DNA from: Spirochaetales bacterium
GTDB taxonomy: Bacteria > Spirochaetota > Spirochaetia > DSM-2461
Direction of reading: 5' to 3'
Length of the DNA stretch: 64,000 bases
Assembly: GCA_016936555.1 (NCBI GenBank)
Contig: JAFGXR010000080.1
Span: 1 to 64,000 of the forward strand
Below are positions 42,261 to 51,354 of this stretch, piece by piece; positions within the stretch are counted from its first letter, which is position 1; each line of letters starts with the position of its first letter. The translations under genes were made by a program, and so were the position numbers. Under the pieces are notes generated by a model that was not told where the DNA came from, did no database searches, and was given only the letters and a program-made list of their open reading frames with translations.

Positions 42261-43646
42261 CTATTGAAAGACAAAGCTCTGAACCAGATTGAGTGTCTGT
42301 GGCTGAATATCAATCATCCCCTTGTAATCCCTGAAGATTTCCATACCGTTCGAGTAATAGACGAGCTGGATATCATGCATTCCCGGCGTGACGCTGATTT
42401 CCCCGGTATAGGCATGAGCGGGAAAAAACTGAGAGAGCCTGGTATCGGCATTTTCAGTGGCGTCAACCGCTACATCGGCAGCGATACCGACCAGGAGGCC
42501 ACCCCAGAATCCCAATTGGTTATTCGCCACATCCTTTCCGGTTTCCTTGGCAATCATTTTTATGACCGAACGAATAACTGTCTTACCGACGACCAGAGGC
42601 TGTTTCAGCTTGAAGGTTTCCTCGGCGATTCGCTCCATATTTTCCGTAAATGCCAGGGAACCGGCTTCTACACCATCAACAAGTACGGAGATATTGCTTA
42701 TATCGGACCCCCGTAGCGACAGAAAAGGCAACTGCAATTTAAAATGGAGCCCCGGCTTAACGATGGGCATAAAGATCCTGTCAAAACCTATCATCCTGTT
42801 AATATAATCATCCCCTTCTCCCGTATAGGAAAGCTGGACAAAACCACCGAAGCTGTCAATATAAAGGGTTTTCGCCATCTTCGCCGGAGATCGGCCTGTA
42901 AAAGCAATAATATTAAGAAGTCCCGTTTCGCCGTATTCAAGGACGGGAAGAGGCGGGATTTCAAAATTGTAGAGCTGCCCCTGCTGTAAAAACGCATCTT
43001 GAATTTTCTCACTGTCGATACGGGCTCCGTCAAAATCCTCCTCGTCCCGATAAAGTAAGAGACTCAGATAACGGGCAAGCACATCATTGTGAAACTGGCT
43101 TTCAACAGGCTGAAGTTGCCCCTCTGCATTACCGGAACTGTTATACTCATCGATCTGTTTTCTGTACTTATCCTCAAGTATTCCCAATTTGATGTTGACC
43201 CGGCGCAACTCGACCATCGCTTCATCAAAATTGCCATGGACGAGAAAAGATAATCCTTTAAACAGATTGAGATAGATATCCTCGTAATCCTCTCCGCTAT
43301 AATCCAGTGCATTATCATTGAGAAGACCGGACGCAATGGCCTTGCCGACACTTTTGGTATAGAGTTCCTCAATACCGGATTCAGCGGCGCTCAGATTATC
43401 GATGCTCTCGCTGTATGAACCGTTGTAGTAGTTAAGCATACCTATATCAAGATAATAGAGGACTTTATCCTTCTCCGTGTATTTACCATTTTCCTTAGCA
43501 TCTCTGATAACTGTTTCCGCCTGGGGAAAATTCCTTCTGGCCAGAAGTTCATCCATATCTTTGTAATGATCATTCGAGGTCTTCATACTGGCACAGGAAC
43601 CGAGAATAACTAAAATTACTATATACAGACTTACCGCTCTTTTCAT
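42261..43646 (-). CDS. COG3014-like TPR lipoprotein
   Basis: 461-residue lipoprotein; lipobox ILGSCASM. The N-terminal half is TPR-like (DELLARRNFPQAETVIRDA, YLDIGMLNYYNGSYSESIDN, NLFKGLSFLVHGNFDEAMVE). The C-terminal half is beta-rich with AKTLYIDSFGGFVQLSY and GGLLVGIAADVAVDAT. It looks like the COG3014 family, which sits with LpoB-like and LPP20-like genes in Vibrio too. The ATG at 43646 overlaps the previous stop by one base (TGATG); a GTG directly before it is an alternative. Confidence 0.72.
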   Translation of the reverse strand: MKRAVSLYIVILVILGSCASMKTSNDHYKDMDELLARRNFPQAETVIRDAKENGKYTEKDKVLYYLDIGMLNYYNGSYSESIDNLSAAESGIEELYTKSVGKAIASGLLNDNALDYSGEDYEDIYLNLFKGLSFLVHGNFDEAMVELRRVNIKLGILEDKYRKQIDEYNSSGNAEGQLQPVESQFHNDVLARYLSLLLYRDEEDFDGARIDSEKIQDAFLQQGQLYNFEIPPLPVLEYGETGLLNIIAFTGRSPAKMAKTLYIDSFGGFVQLSYTGEGDDYINRMIGFDRIFMPIVKPGLHFKLQLPFLSLRGSDISNISVLVDGVEAGSLAFTENMERIAEETFKLKQPLVVGKTVIRSVIKMIAKETGKDVANNQLGFWGGLLVGIAADVAVDATENADTRLSQFFPAHAYTGEISVTPGMHDIQLVYYSNGMEIFRDYKGMIDIQPQTLNLVQSFVFQ

Positions 43647-44248
43647 CACCAGCTCGCTTTAGCCTGTTCGACCAGTTTTTTTATTCCCTTTTCACCCAGC
43701 CAGACAATTTCATTGGACCGCAGGTCTACCAGCTCCAGATTGGTCTGGTAAAGAACGACTCTCTTCCCATCAACCGCATCCACGGTTGTAGTGATAACAC
43801 CCTGCAGCATGAAATCCGCTCCTGTTTCGTCTGCCAGTTTCGTAGCCGTATCTTCAGAGGCATTGGATTGCTGATCCTCTCTCTCGGACCTGATTTCCTC
43901 TCTGGCCTTGGCATCAGCCACAAACTTCACTTTTCCGCTGTTGATCAGCTCCATCTGAAAGCTTTTAATCAGAGGAAGAAGATCGATATGCTCGGAACTC
44001 TTATTCCTTACAGAGCCGATTATCACAACAGGCTTTGTGCTTTCCTCTTCCACAAAATTGAGAAGCCAGGGGCGGGACAGGACATCATTGATGAGAACTT
44101 CCGCTGTCAATCTGGCATCAGTATCATTCCAACGACCGCTTAAATCAATAACTTCATCGGTCGCGGTTCGGGAAACGCTGGTGGTGACGCATCCGGCCGA
44201 TAAGAAAATAGCCGTTGCTGCTACAAGTATTATTTTTGTTCTTTTCAA
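43646..44248 (-). CDS. LpoB-like lipoprotein (penicillin-binding protein activator family)
   Basis: 200-residue lipoprotein; signal IILVAATAIFLSAGCVTT with lipobox Cys about 20. The domain at about 40-195 matches the LpoB/PF13036 pattern: DLSGRWNDTDARLTAEVLIND, KPVVIIGSVRNKSSEHID, ETGADFMLQGVIT and NLELVDLRSNEIVWLGEK. In E. coli LpoB activates PBP1b from the outer membrane. The TTG at 44248 is taken as start because AAGGAG lies seven bases upstream; the frame runs further upstream without a ribosome site. First gene of a three-lipoprotein operon. Confidence 0.8.
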   Translation of the reverse strand: MKRTKIILVAATAIFLSAGCVTTSVSRTATDEVIDLSGRWNDTDARLTAEVLINDVLSRPWLLNFVEEESTKPVVIIGSVRNKSSEHIDLLPLIKSFQMELINSGKVKFVADAKAREEIRSEREDQQSNASEDTATKLADETGADFMLQGVITTTVDAVDGKRVVLYQTNLELVDLRSNEIVWLGEKGIKKLVEQAKASW

Positions 44249-44411
44249 TGAAATACTCCTTAAACAATGATCTATCCGCAAACTGTAAATCTTGCGTTTC
44301 ATTCCGGGATACACGGACGTGGATAACTGCCCGGACCCCGATGCGGGTTTCCCCATTACTATATATTCCTATTTTAGTCTATTGTCCTTTCTTTTCCATC
44401 ACTTTGCCCTA

Positions 44412-44440
44412 TTGACAGTCAACTTTTTTATTCCTATGCT
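44412..44440 (+). promoter_or_regulatory. Promoter of glgP
   Basis: TTGACA (44412-44417), 17-bp spacer, TATGCT (44435-44440). The start of transcription is expected near 44447. Confidence 0.8.
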
Positions 44441-44453
44441 TTAAGAACACGCT

Positions 44454-44471
44454 TGTGCAAGCGATTGCACA
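44454..44471. promoter_or_regulatory. Perfect LacI-type operator before glgP
   Basis: TGTGCAA-GCGA-TTGCACA with central CG, at about +8 to +25. It matches the operators of the transporter operon at 10483 and 10591, so binding here would block glgP transcription. Confidence 0.75.
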
Positions 44472-44485
44472 AAAAGGAGATCAGG

Positions 44486-46924
44486 ATGACTATCGATAAA
44501 GAAAAGTTTTTACAGGAAGTAAAGCGCTCCTTAAGCCAGAGTTTTGACAAAGAACTCGATGAAGCTTCCAGCTACCAGCTTTATTTCGCAATTTCAAAAG
44601 CTGTTCTGGGCTCAATATGGCACCACTGGGAAAACACCAGGGAAGCCTACAAAACAAAAGACATAAAAGAAGCCTATTACCTCTCTGCGGAGTTCCTCAT
44701 GGGACGCGCCATGAGCAATAACCTTGTTAATCTCGGTATTGAAAATGAAATCAGGGAAGTTCTCGACTCCCTGGGACTGGATTACAACCTGATTGAAGAT
44801 ACGGAACCCGATGCAGGTCTGGGTAACGGAGGACTCGGTCGGCTCGCGGCCTGTTTTCTCGACTCCCTGTCAACACTGGATCTGCCAGCGACCGGTTACG
44901 GAATCCGCTATAAGTACGGAATGTTCAAACAGATCATCCAGGACGGATACCAGATCGAGAAACCCGATGCCTGGCTGGAACATGATAATCCCTGGTCCAT
45001 TAAAAGACCCGATTATTCCGTAACAGTAAAATTCGGTGGTGAAATCGTCGCGGAAAGAGACGCAGAGGGACGGATCAACTACAAAAGGATCAACACTGAA
45101 GATGTTCTGGCCATACCTTTCGATATGCCCATAATCGGTTACGGAACCGACACGATCAACAACCTGAGACTCTGGGAAGCCCAGTCCCCCGATGGTTTCG
45201 ACCTGCAGCTCTTTAACAACGAACAGTACCTGAAAGCCGTGGAAAAAGCCAATTCCGCAGAAGATATCTCCCGGGTCCTCTACCCCAACGACATGGGTCC
45301 GCTCGGGAAGACCCTTAGATTGAAACAGCAGTATTTCTTTGTTTCCGCATCGCTTCAGGATATATTCCGCAAATACAAAGTCAAAATGGGCAATGATTTC
45401 TCCCGGTTCCCCGAACTGGTGGCTATTCAGCTGAACGATACACATCCCGTTGTCGCCATTCCCGAGCTTATGAGGATTTTCCTCGATGTTGAGGGAATGA
45501 GCTGGACCGAAGCCTGGGGGCTGACAACGAAGACTTTTGCCTACACGAACCACACGATTCTTGCGGAGGCACTGGAAAAATGGCCTATCGATATATTCCA
45601 GAATCTTCTTCCCAGACTCTATCAGATCGTCGAGGAAATTAACAGAAGATTCCTCGAGTTCGTAAGAGGGATGTATCCCGGAGACTGGGAAAAACAGAGC
45701 CGCATGGCCATCATCCATAACGGCATGATAAAAATGGCCTGGCTTGCCATCACCGGCTCCCATTCGGTTAACGGTGTGGCCGCGCTCCATACGGAAATTC
45801 TCAAACACGAAGCTCTGAAGGACTGGTACGATCTCTTCCCGGAAAAATTCAACAACAAGACCAACGGTGTAACCCAGCGCCGCTGGCTCCTGAAATCCAA
45901 CCCGGAACTGGCGGATTTTATCACGTCCAAAATCGGGAACAAATGGATCGCCGATCTCAGCGAGCTGGAGAAGCTGAAGAAGTTCGCCGACAATAAAACC
46001 GACCTTAAAAAGATCGAAACAATTAAGAACAACAACAAAGCGGCGCTGGCTGCATACATTAAGGAACACAATGGTATCGAGGTAAATCCCGATTCGATCT
46101 TCGATGTGCAGATCAAGCGCCTCCACGAATACAAAAGACAGCTTCTCAATGTTCTCCATATTCTCTATCTATACAGAAAGCTCAAAGAAGATCCTTCCGC
46201 CGACATTGTTCCCAGAACTTTCATCTTCGGAGCTAAAGCGGCTTCGGGATACAGAATGGCGAAACTGATCATCAAATTGATCAACGATGTGGCTGATCTG
46301 GTCAACAACGACGAAAGCACAGGCAATAAAATCAAAGTCGTCTTTATTGAGAACTACCGCGTTTCAGTTGCTGAGAAGATCTTCCCCGCCTCGGATATTT
46401 CCGAGCAGATTTCCACTGCCGGAAAGGAAGCATCGGGTACCGGGAACATGAAGTTCATGATGAACGGCGCTCTGACGATGGGCACGCTGGACGGAGCAAA
46501 CATCGAGATTGTTGAAGAAGCCGGAGAGGAGAATGCCTTTATCTTCGGACTCACATCGGAGGAGATCAGCCGGATCAGAACGGAGCACTCCTACAGACCC
46601 CATGAGATCCTTGCGGCGGACAATGATCTGAAAATGATCCTCAACATGCTTATTGACGGAACCTTCGGTTCATATGATATATACAGAGAGATTTACGACT
46701 CTCTTGTCTACGGTATCGAAGGAAATAAACCTGACACATATTTTGTTCTGAAAGATTTCAGGTCATACGTTGAAGCACAGGCACGGGCGGCAGAAGTTTT
46801 CAAAGACAGGGATAAGTGGAACCGAATGGCCTTTATGAATATCGCCAGCAGCGGTAAATTCTCTTCGGACCGGACGATCAGGGAATACGCCTCTGAAATA
46901 TGGGATATTAAACCCAGAAAATAG
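44486..46924 (+). CDS. glgP: Glycogen/starch/maltodextrin phosphorylase
   Basis: Cytoplasmic PLP enzyme of 812 residues releasing glucose 1-phosphate from alpha-1,4-glucans. The substrate-side GNGGLGRLAACFLDSL lies near 114-129, and the PLP site EASGTGNMKFMMNGALTMGT near 648-667 contains the PLP lysine in NMKF. Length and the LHEYKRQLLN segment are typical of the family. The ATG at 44486 has AAGGAG eight bases upstream; the frame reaches back to 44453 but that covers the operator. Sharing operators with the malEFG-like operon suggests that it degrades imported maltodextrins as well as stored glycogen. Confidence 0.97.
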   Translation: MTIDKEKFLQEVKRSLSQSFDKELDEASSYQLYFAISKAVLGSIWHHWENTREAYKTKDIKEAYYLSAEFLMGRAMSNNLVNLGIENEIREVLDSLGLDYNLIEDTEPDAGLGNGGLGRLAACFLDSLSTLDLPATGYGIRYKYGMFKQIIQDGYQIEKPDAWLEHDNPWSIKRPDYSVTVKFGGEIVAERDAEGRINYKRINTEDVLAIPFDMPIIGYGTDTINNLRLWEAQSPDGFDLQLFNNEQYLKAVEKANSAEDISRVLYPNDMGPLGKTLRLKQQYFFVSASLQDIFRKYKVKMGNDFSRFPELVAIQLNDTHPVVAIPELMRIFLDVEGMSWTEAWGLTTKTFAYTNHTILAEALEKWPIDIFQNLLPRLYQIVEEINRRFLEFVRGMYPGDWEKQSRMAIIHNGMIKMAWLAITGSHSVNGVAALHTEILKHEALKDWYDLFPEKFNNKTNGVTQRRWLLKSNPELADFITSKIGNKWIADLSELEKLKKFADNKTDLKKIETIKNNNKAALAAYIKEHNGIEVNPDSIFDVQIKRLHEYKRQLLNVLHILYLYRKLKEDPSADIVPRTFIFGAKAASGYRMAKLIIKLINDVADLVNNDESTGNKIKVVFIENYRVSVAEKIFPASDISEQISTAGKEASGTGNMKFMMNGALTMGTLDGANIEIVEEAGEENAFIFGLTSEEISRIRTEHSYRPHEILAADNDLKMILNMLIDGTFGSYDIYREIYDSLVYGIEGNKPDTYFVLKDFRSYVEAQARAAEVFKDRDKWNRMAFMNIASSGKFSSDRTIREYASEIWDIKPRK

Positions 46925-46934
46925 CAAAACACCA

Positions 46935-46962
46935 ACGGGGAGGCTCTTCCATGCCTCCCCGT
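46935..46962 (+). terminator. Hairpin after glgP, possible terminator
   Basis: ACGGGGAGGC (46935-46944) pairs with GCCTCCCCGT (46953-46962). It is strong, but followed by CTCTCTGTT rather than a T-run. Confidence 0.5.
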
Positions 46963-47030
46963 CTCTCTGTTATAGTACCTCTAAGGACGCGGAAATTAGT
47001 AAATCAATCTAAAAAAGTAAGGAGGACCGC

Positions 47031-47336
47031 ATGGCAGATGATATCCTTGACGATGATGATTTGTCTTTGGATGAAGACAAAATATATTGTGCCAACTGTA
47101 TAAACTGTAAATTGATCAGGGTGAGCAACGGCAATGAAAACCAGTACCAGTTGAGGGTGAGATGTACGGCCGGGAAATGGAAAAAGAAACTCGGCGACGA
47201 AAAATACTACAAGTATTTTACTGTTGCCAGAAGAAGCCTGGACGAATGCGATGCCTATGAGCCAATGGGAGAGACTAAACAGTACATCAAGGAGCTCAAG
47301 AAAAACCTCCCCATAAAAGACGAAGTTTATCTTTGA
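47031..47336 (+). CDS. Small cysteine-rich protein of unknown function
   Basis: 101-residue cytoplasmic protein. An acidic start (DDILDDDDLSLDEDK) is followed by CANCINCKLI near 20-29, VRCTAGKW near 43-50 and DECDAYEP near 71-78. The five Cys suggest a metal-binding (zinc-ribbon-like) fold. AAGGAGG eight bases before the ATG is an excellent ribosome site. It lies in its own transcription unit with a terminator after it. I do not recognise a named family. Confidence 0.75.
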   Translation: MADDILDDDDLSLDEDKIYCANCINCKLIRVSNGNENQYQLRVRCTAGKWKKKLGDEKYYKYFTVARRSLDECDAYEPMGETKQYIKELKKNLPIKDEVYL

Positions 47337-47386
47337 AGCCCCCGGGTTTCATTCGTATAGATTTTAGACTTGAATTTACAAAGATT

Positions 47387-47438
47387 GCCGGATACCATTT
47401 TATCTGTTGCGGATAAACGGTATCCGGCTATTTTTTTT
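47387..47438 (+). terminator. Intrinsic terminator
   Basis: GCCGGATACC (47387-47396) pairs with GGTATCCGGC (47419-47428), an inner TTTATC/GATAAA extends the stem, and a T-run of eight follows at 47431-47438. Confidence 0.9.
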
Positions 47439-47482
47439 GAAACCCCGGTCTTGATCCGGTGTTTACTAGATAAGGAAGCAAC

Positions 47483-47923
47483 ATGAAAAGAAACTTGATT
47501 TTAATTGTGATATCAGCCTTTGCGGCATCAGTCTTTTTCTCCTGTGCCTCTGTCCCTGCTGAAATTGACCGGCAGATGACGGAAGAGATGTTTTTCAAGA
47601 ATGCCCAGGAAGCGATGGATCAGAACCATTACAATGTCGCGCTCTATTATTACGAAGTGTATCTTGTCCGGTATCCGGAGAATCATCATAAAACGATCGG
47701 CGCCGAGTATGAAAGAGCTCTGATCTATTACAAAATGAAAGACTATGATTACTCGAAAGTTCTTTTCCAACAGGTTCTCGATAAATACGAAAGCAGTCCC
47801 TTCGCGGTCATGTATCCCGAGAGATACAAAGTACTGAGCCGGAAGATTCTGGATAAAATTGATGAAATCCAGAACCCTCCGAGAAAGACAAAAGAAGAGA
47901 AACCTGCTTCCGGAGAAGCGTAA
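47483..47923 (+). CDS. Small TPR lipoprotein
   Basis: 146-residue lipoprotein; lipobox SVFFSCAS with Cys about 21. A TPR pair covers about 35-115 (FFKNAQEAMDQNHYNVALYYYEVYL, AEYERALIYYKMKDYDYSKVLFQQVL), similar to but much shorter than BamD. The ribosome site AAGGAAG precedes the ATG. A charged C-terminal tail ends the chain. The function is unknown. Confidence 0.78.
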   Translation: MKRNLILIVISAFAASVFFSCASVPAEIDRQMTEEMFFKNAQEAMDQNHYNVALYYYEVYLVRYPENHHKTIGAEYERALIYYKMKDYDYSKVLFQQVLDKYESSPFAVMYPERYKVLSRKILDKIDEIQNPPRKTKEEKPASGEA

Positions 47924-47942
47924 TTCCGAACAGGAGTAAATA

Positions 47943-47981
47943 AGGGGGGCGCAATAGTTTTTCGACTTTAGCGCCTTTTTT
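47943..47981 (+). terminator. Weak terminator-like hairpin
   Basis: GGCGC (47948-47952) pairs with GCGCC (47971-47975) around a long loop, extended by G-U pairs, with T-run 47976-47981. It lies between two convergent genes. Confidence 0.4.
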
Positions 47982-49097
47982 CTATTCTGCTGGAAGCAGA
48001 ATGGGAAAAATGGATATCCCCAGAGCTCTCGCCTCATCGAATACCATTTCTTTTGTTATAGCGCCCCTCGGTTCCTCATGGGGAAGCGCATCTCCGACCT
48101 GGATGATAAGCCGGGATGAAGCCTTCCAGTCGAAATTTTCAACGGCATCATAGAGCCCTTCATAAACGGCTTCAGGTAAATCCCGACCGCCGGCGACGGT
48201 AATGCGGTTCAAACGGCCCTGCACGATGCTCAGATCCGATTCGAACTGGAAATGCCTGGTCAGATATTCCTCTTTGTAATCGCGGTAAAGAACGAGGCCG
48301 ATTCTGAACTCCTCAAATGAAGCTATTTTGGTTTTGACGATAGGAACCAGCTTGTTCCGGATAAAGCTCACATCGTCTTTCATGCTGACTGTCGTATCAA
48401 CGACCAGCACCAGATCAATATCAGGGCCGGGAGTACGGTCGAGAAGATCGGCAATTTTGTCCACCGCGTCATCCCCATCCTCCGCGATATTGAATTCGCC
48501 TTCCGTCCGGGAAGCCATTTCATCAAAAACACCTTCCTCTTCCTCTACTTCCATGGGAACCGGGGGCAGAGGGGGCAGCTCCTTCATATTCAGAATAAAT
48601 GGATTATCCCGATAAAGTCCGTCATAATCACCAAAAGGTTTTTCGAAAGCTCTGATATTGAGCCACGATCCCCGGCCGATAGCCAACTGGCCTTCCCGGC
48701 TCCAGGGATAGCCGTAGGTAACCGTCTCCGGTACATAGATCCTGAAAGCCTCTTCTTCAAAAACAGGGCTTCTTTCGGTTGTGGAGTCGATAAGAAAGTA
48801 ATAACCTTTTTCACTATCGAGAAACTCGCCGTTGAGCAGCCTTTTCTCATTGCCGTTTACCTCATTGTAATCGAAGGAACGGAGAGTGAAGGAATCCTCA
48901 CGGCCGTCGGGGTCTCTGGACGAATCGGTGAGCATGATGGAACCAATCCCATCCTTCGCTTTTATCCAGAGAGAGAATCCGCCATCGGGAACCAATTCGA
49001 TATACGCATCGCCGGGAAGAATCTGAAGAGCATCCTGTGCCGCTGCGTATGACAGGGAAATCAGAATAAATACCGGAATAAGAAACTGAACTTTCAT
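47982..49097 (-). CDS. Exported von Willebrand factor A domain protein
   Basis: 371 residues with a signal peptide (MKVQFLIPVFILISLSYAAAQ). The C-terminal vWA domain is at about 225-370: DLVLVVDTTVSMKDDV gives the MIDAS motif with Thr at the third position (DxTxS), and later IGLVLYRDYKEE and GGRDLPEAVYEGLYDAV supply the other metal-site residues. The N-terminal part is beta-rich and unassigned. GATAAT ends six bases before the ATG at 49097, with no ribosome site. Confidence 0.82.
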   Translation of the reverse strand: MKVQFLIPVFILISLSYAAAQDALQILPGDAYIELVPDGGFSLWIKAKDGIGSIMLTDSSRDPDGREDSFTLRSFDYNEVNGNEKRLLNGEFLDSEKGYYFLIDSTTERSPVFEEEAFRIYVPETVTYGYPWSREGQLAIGRGSWLNIRAFEKPFGDYDGLYRDNPFILNMKELPPLPPVPMEVEEEEGVFDEMASRTEGEFNIAEDGDDAVDKIADLLDRTPGPDIDLVLVVDTTVSMKDDVSFIRNKLVPIVKTKIASFEEFRIGLVLYRDYKEEYLTRHFQFESDLSIVQGRLNRITVAGGRDLPEAVYEGLYDAVENFDWKASSRLIIQVGDALPHEEPRGAITKEMVFDEARALGISIFPILLPAE

Positions 49098-49103
49098 AAT
49101 ATT

Positions 49104-49109
49104 ATTATC
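49104..49109 (-). promoter_or_regulatory. Candidate -10 box of the vWA gene
   Basis: GATAAT on the minus strand, six bases before the ATG at 49097. The -35 is weak. Confidence 0.35.
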
Positions 49110-49154
49110 GGAGCCGGAACAAAAAGAATAAGAGAGGGATACAGGGTTTTTCTT

Positions 49155-50195
49155 CTATCGCTTTTTCTTGTTATAGAGATTTCTATCAGCCAGAGAGAGG
49201 ATCTCATCGACAGTTTTATCTCCGCTCTCCGCGATACCCCAGCTGACCGACAGTCCCAGGTTATTATATTGCTCAGTAAAATTGCGGAATATCCTGTCCA
49301 GCTCTTTCATGCGGACTTTCGCCTCCGCCTGATCGGTCTCGGGAAAAATAATGATAAACTCATCTCCTCCGTACCGCGCGGTAATATCATAACTCCTCGT
49401 GTTCTCCAGAAGAATATCTGAAAGACCTTTGAGAACCCGGTCGCCGGCCAGATGCCCCATGACATCATTGATCTTTTTAAAATTATCCAGATCGATAAAT
49501 ACGAGAGAGAAATGCCTGCCGTGCCTCTCCGACCGGTTTTTCTCCATCTCTATAAATTTCATCAGATACCTTTTGTTGTATAAACCGGTCAGATCATCGA
49601 GAACGCTCAAATCGTAAAGCAGAAGGTTGATGTGATTGTATTTATTCATCATGAATATGACGGTGAAAACAATGGCGCTTATGGCGACGGTAAAATTCAT
49701 TGTCAGATCGTTAATGCGGTAAAGCGGATCGGAATAAGTCATAAAAAGCCCGGGATACCAGATTTCCAGATGAAACAGAACCGGCATTTCGATAATCATC
49801 AGGACAGGGAAGAGATATTCCCATGTGTTTCGGACGACAACGGAAAGGATAAAAGCCGCCATGATAACCAGATAAGGCATGGCACTGTAGGATCCGGGAG
49901 ACGTCAAATATCCCAGAGGGAGCCAGATCAGAGAGAAAACGAATAGAAAAGAGATTCTGGCAAAACCGTAATGTTTGTAATTCGTAGACATGAGGAACCA
50001 GAAAACGCAAAGGGCAAAGGCGGCCAGACTGGTGATGTAGTTAACCGGCGGCCTTCTGTTGATTAAATGAATGATACTGAACGCGATAGCGAGAATCGAT
50101 GAAATAACGATATAAGCCCGGAACAGATGATAGCGTATATCGCTGTTGAGAAAAAAGGCTCTTTCATCTTGATTCATTTTTTTCAGGGAACTCAC
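49155..50195 (-). CDS. Membrane-bound GGDEF diguanylate cyclase
   Basis: 346 residues: about six membrane helices in the first 190 residues form an input module, then a GGDEF domain at about 195-345. The active site is YGGDEF near 274-279; the inhibitory I-site RSYD lies five residues before it, so product inhibition is likely. It makes cyclic di-GMP, the substrate of the HD-GYP protein at 2238. The GTG at 50195 follows TATAAT by seven bases; ATG 50177 is an alternative. Confidence 0.92.
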   Translation of the reverse strand: MSSLKKMNQDERAFFLNSDIRYHLFRAYIVISSILAIAFSIIHLINRRPPVNYITSLAAFALCVFWFLMSTNYKHYGFARISFLFVFSLIWLPLGYLTSPGSYSAMPYLVIMAAFILSVVVRNTWEYLFPVLMIIEMPVLFHLEIWYPGLFMTYSDPLYRINDLTMNFTVAISAIVFTVIFMMNKYNHINLLLYDLSVLDDLTGLYNKRYLMKFIEMEKNRSERHGRHFSLVFIDLDNFKKINDVMGHLAGDRVLKGLSDILLENTRSYDITARYGGDEFIIIFPETDQAEAKVRMKELDRIFRNFTEQYNNLGLSVSWGIAESGDKTVDEILSLADRNLYNKKKR

Positions 50196-50202
50196 ATTTA
50201 TA

Positions 50203-50230
50203 ATTATACCTATAGGGACCGGCCTATCAA
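50203..50230 (-). promoter_or_regulatory. Promoter of the GGDEF gene
   Basis: On the minus strand TTGATA (50230-50225), 16-bp spacer, TATAAT (50208-50203), then seven bases to the GTG at 50195. It is the strongest example of the leaderless layout. Confidence 0.65.
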
Positions 50231-50331
50231 GTAAAAGCCGGAAATGATCAATTTATAAAATTCTTCCTATCCGGTCTCCGAATTGAATTCACACACTCTT
50301 TTTTTCCGTAAGAGCATAAAGGGGGCAATCC

Positions 50332-51333
50332 ATGATCTTAATATTTTTTCTGATGATCTCATTTCTTGTATCCTGCAGCGAGACATTAACCACTGAACTG
50401 CTGCCCGATCTGGCACCGCCGGAACTTGCCGAGATCACATTGACCGGAAGCCGGTCTCTTACCTTCCGCTTTAACGAAGCAGTATCATTCGATGAAAGCT
50501 CTTTTTTTTCCGAACCGGCACTGGATCTGGAGAGCTGGTCCACCGATCAGAACACCCTTACAATCAACTTCAGCGAAGAACAGACAGCGGGGAAAATGTA
50601 TAAATGCCGGAGCGATGTTCTCGATGAAAAAGGCAACCGGCTCTCCTTTCTTGTCCGGTTTTATGGGTGGAACGACAACCTCCCCGATCTTCTTATCAAT
50701 GAGTTTAATCCCGAGGGAAGCGGGAATAATCCCGATACGGTTGAACTCTATGTCCGGAAGGAGGGCAATACAGCCGGAACGGCACTTTTTCTGGGGACAT
50801 CCCGGTATTTCAGCAGCTATTATGTTTTACCGGAACTCGATGTTTCCCCCGGCGACTATATAATCATCCATCTTCGTCCCGAAGACATTCCCGAAGAGAT
50901 AAACGAAAGCACCGGCAAGGGTGTTTCGGGAGGTAAACTGGCTTCCGATCTCGCCTGGGATCTCTGGGCCGATGAGGATATGCCTCTATCGGGGAGCAAC
51001 GGATTGATCTGCCTGTACACAAATCCCTTCGGGGAAATTATCGATGCCGTTCCCTATTCCGATAGAATAACGGCGGACAGCGAGGAATACCGGGGATGGA
51101 CTGCCGCAACATTCGATATGATAGAAGAGCTTTCCTTTATGGAGATCTGGAAAACGGCGGGAGAATTTATCAGGCCTGAAGACGCGGTGTCCTCTAATGG
51201 AACGACCGGAACAAGATCACTGTGCCGGGACAGTTTATCGACAGACAGCGACAGTCCCGGGGACTGGCATCTCGTCCCGACGGGAGAAAAGAGTTTCGGG
51301 GAAGTCAATTCCGACAATATCTATGCGCCCTGA
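50332..51333 (+). CDS. Lipoprotein with Ig-like and lamin-tail-like domains
   Basis: 333-residue surface-type lipoprotein; signal LMISFLVSCSE (Cys about 15). Residues 30-115 have an Ig-like strand pattern (PPELAEITLTGSRSLTFRF). Residues about 120-235 resemble a lamin-tail domain (PDLLINEFNPEGSGNNPDTV, ELDVSPGDYIIIHL, GLICLYTNPFGEIIDAV). It has a GGGGGC ribosome-site-like sequence before the ATG. Function is unknown. Its end is 21 bases from the convergent thioredoxin gene. Confidence 0.7.
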   Translation: MILIFFLMISFLVSCSETLTTELLPDLAPPELAEITLTGSRSLTFRFNEAVSFDESSFFSEPALDLESWSTDQNTLTINFSEEQTAGKMYKCRSDVLDEKGNRLSFLVRFYGWNDNLPDLLINEFNPEGSGNNPDTVELYVRKEGNTAGTALFLGTSRYFSSYYVLPELDVSPGDYIIIHLRPEDIPEEINESTGKGVSGGKLASDLAWDLWADEDMPLSGSNGLICLYTNPFGEIIDAVPYSDRITADSEEYRGWTAATFDMIEELSFMEIWKTAGEFIRPEDAVSSNGTTGTRSLCRDSLSTDSDSPGDWHLVPTGEKSFGEVNSDNIYAP

Positions 51334-51354
51334 TGAAGGGACGCATAAGATCTG

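Noticed and set aside
44870-46159. 429-codon open frame antisense to glgP
   Set aside because: It is a shadow of a highly conserved gene on the other strand with no recognisable domain.
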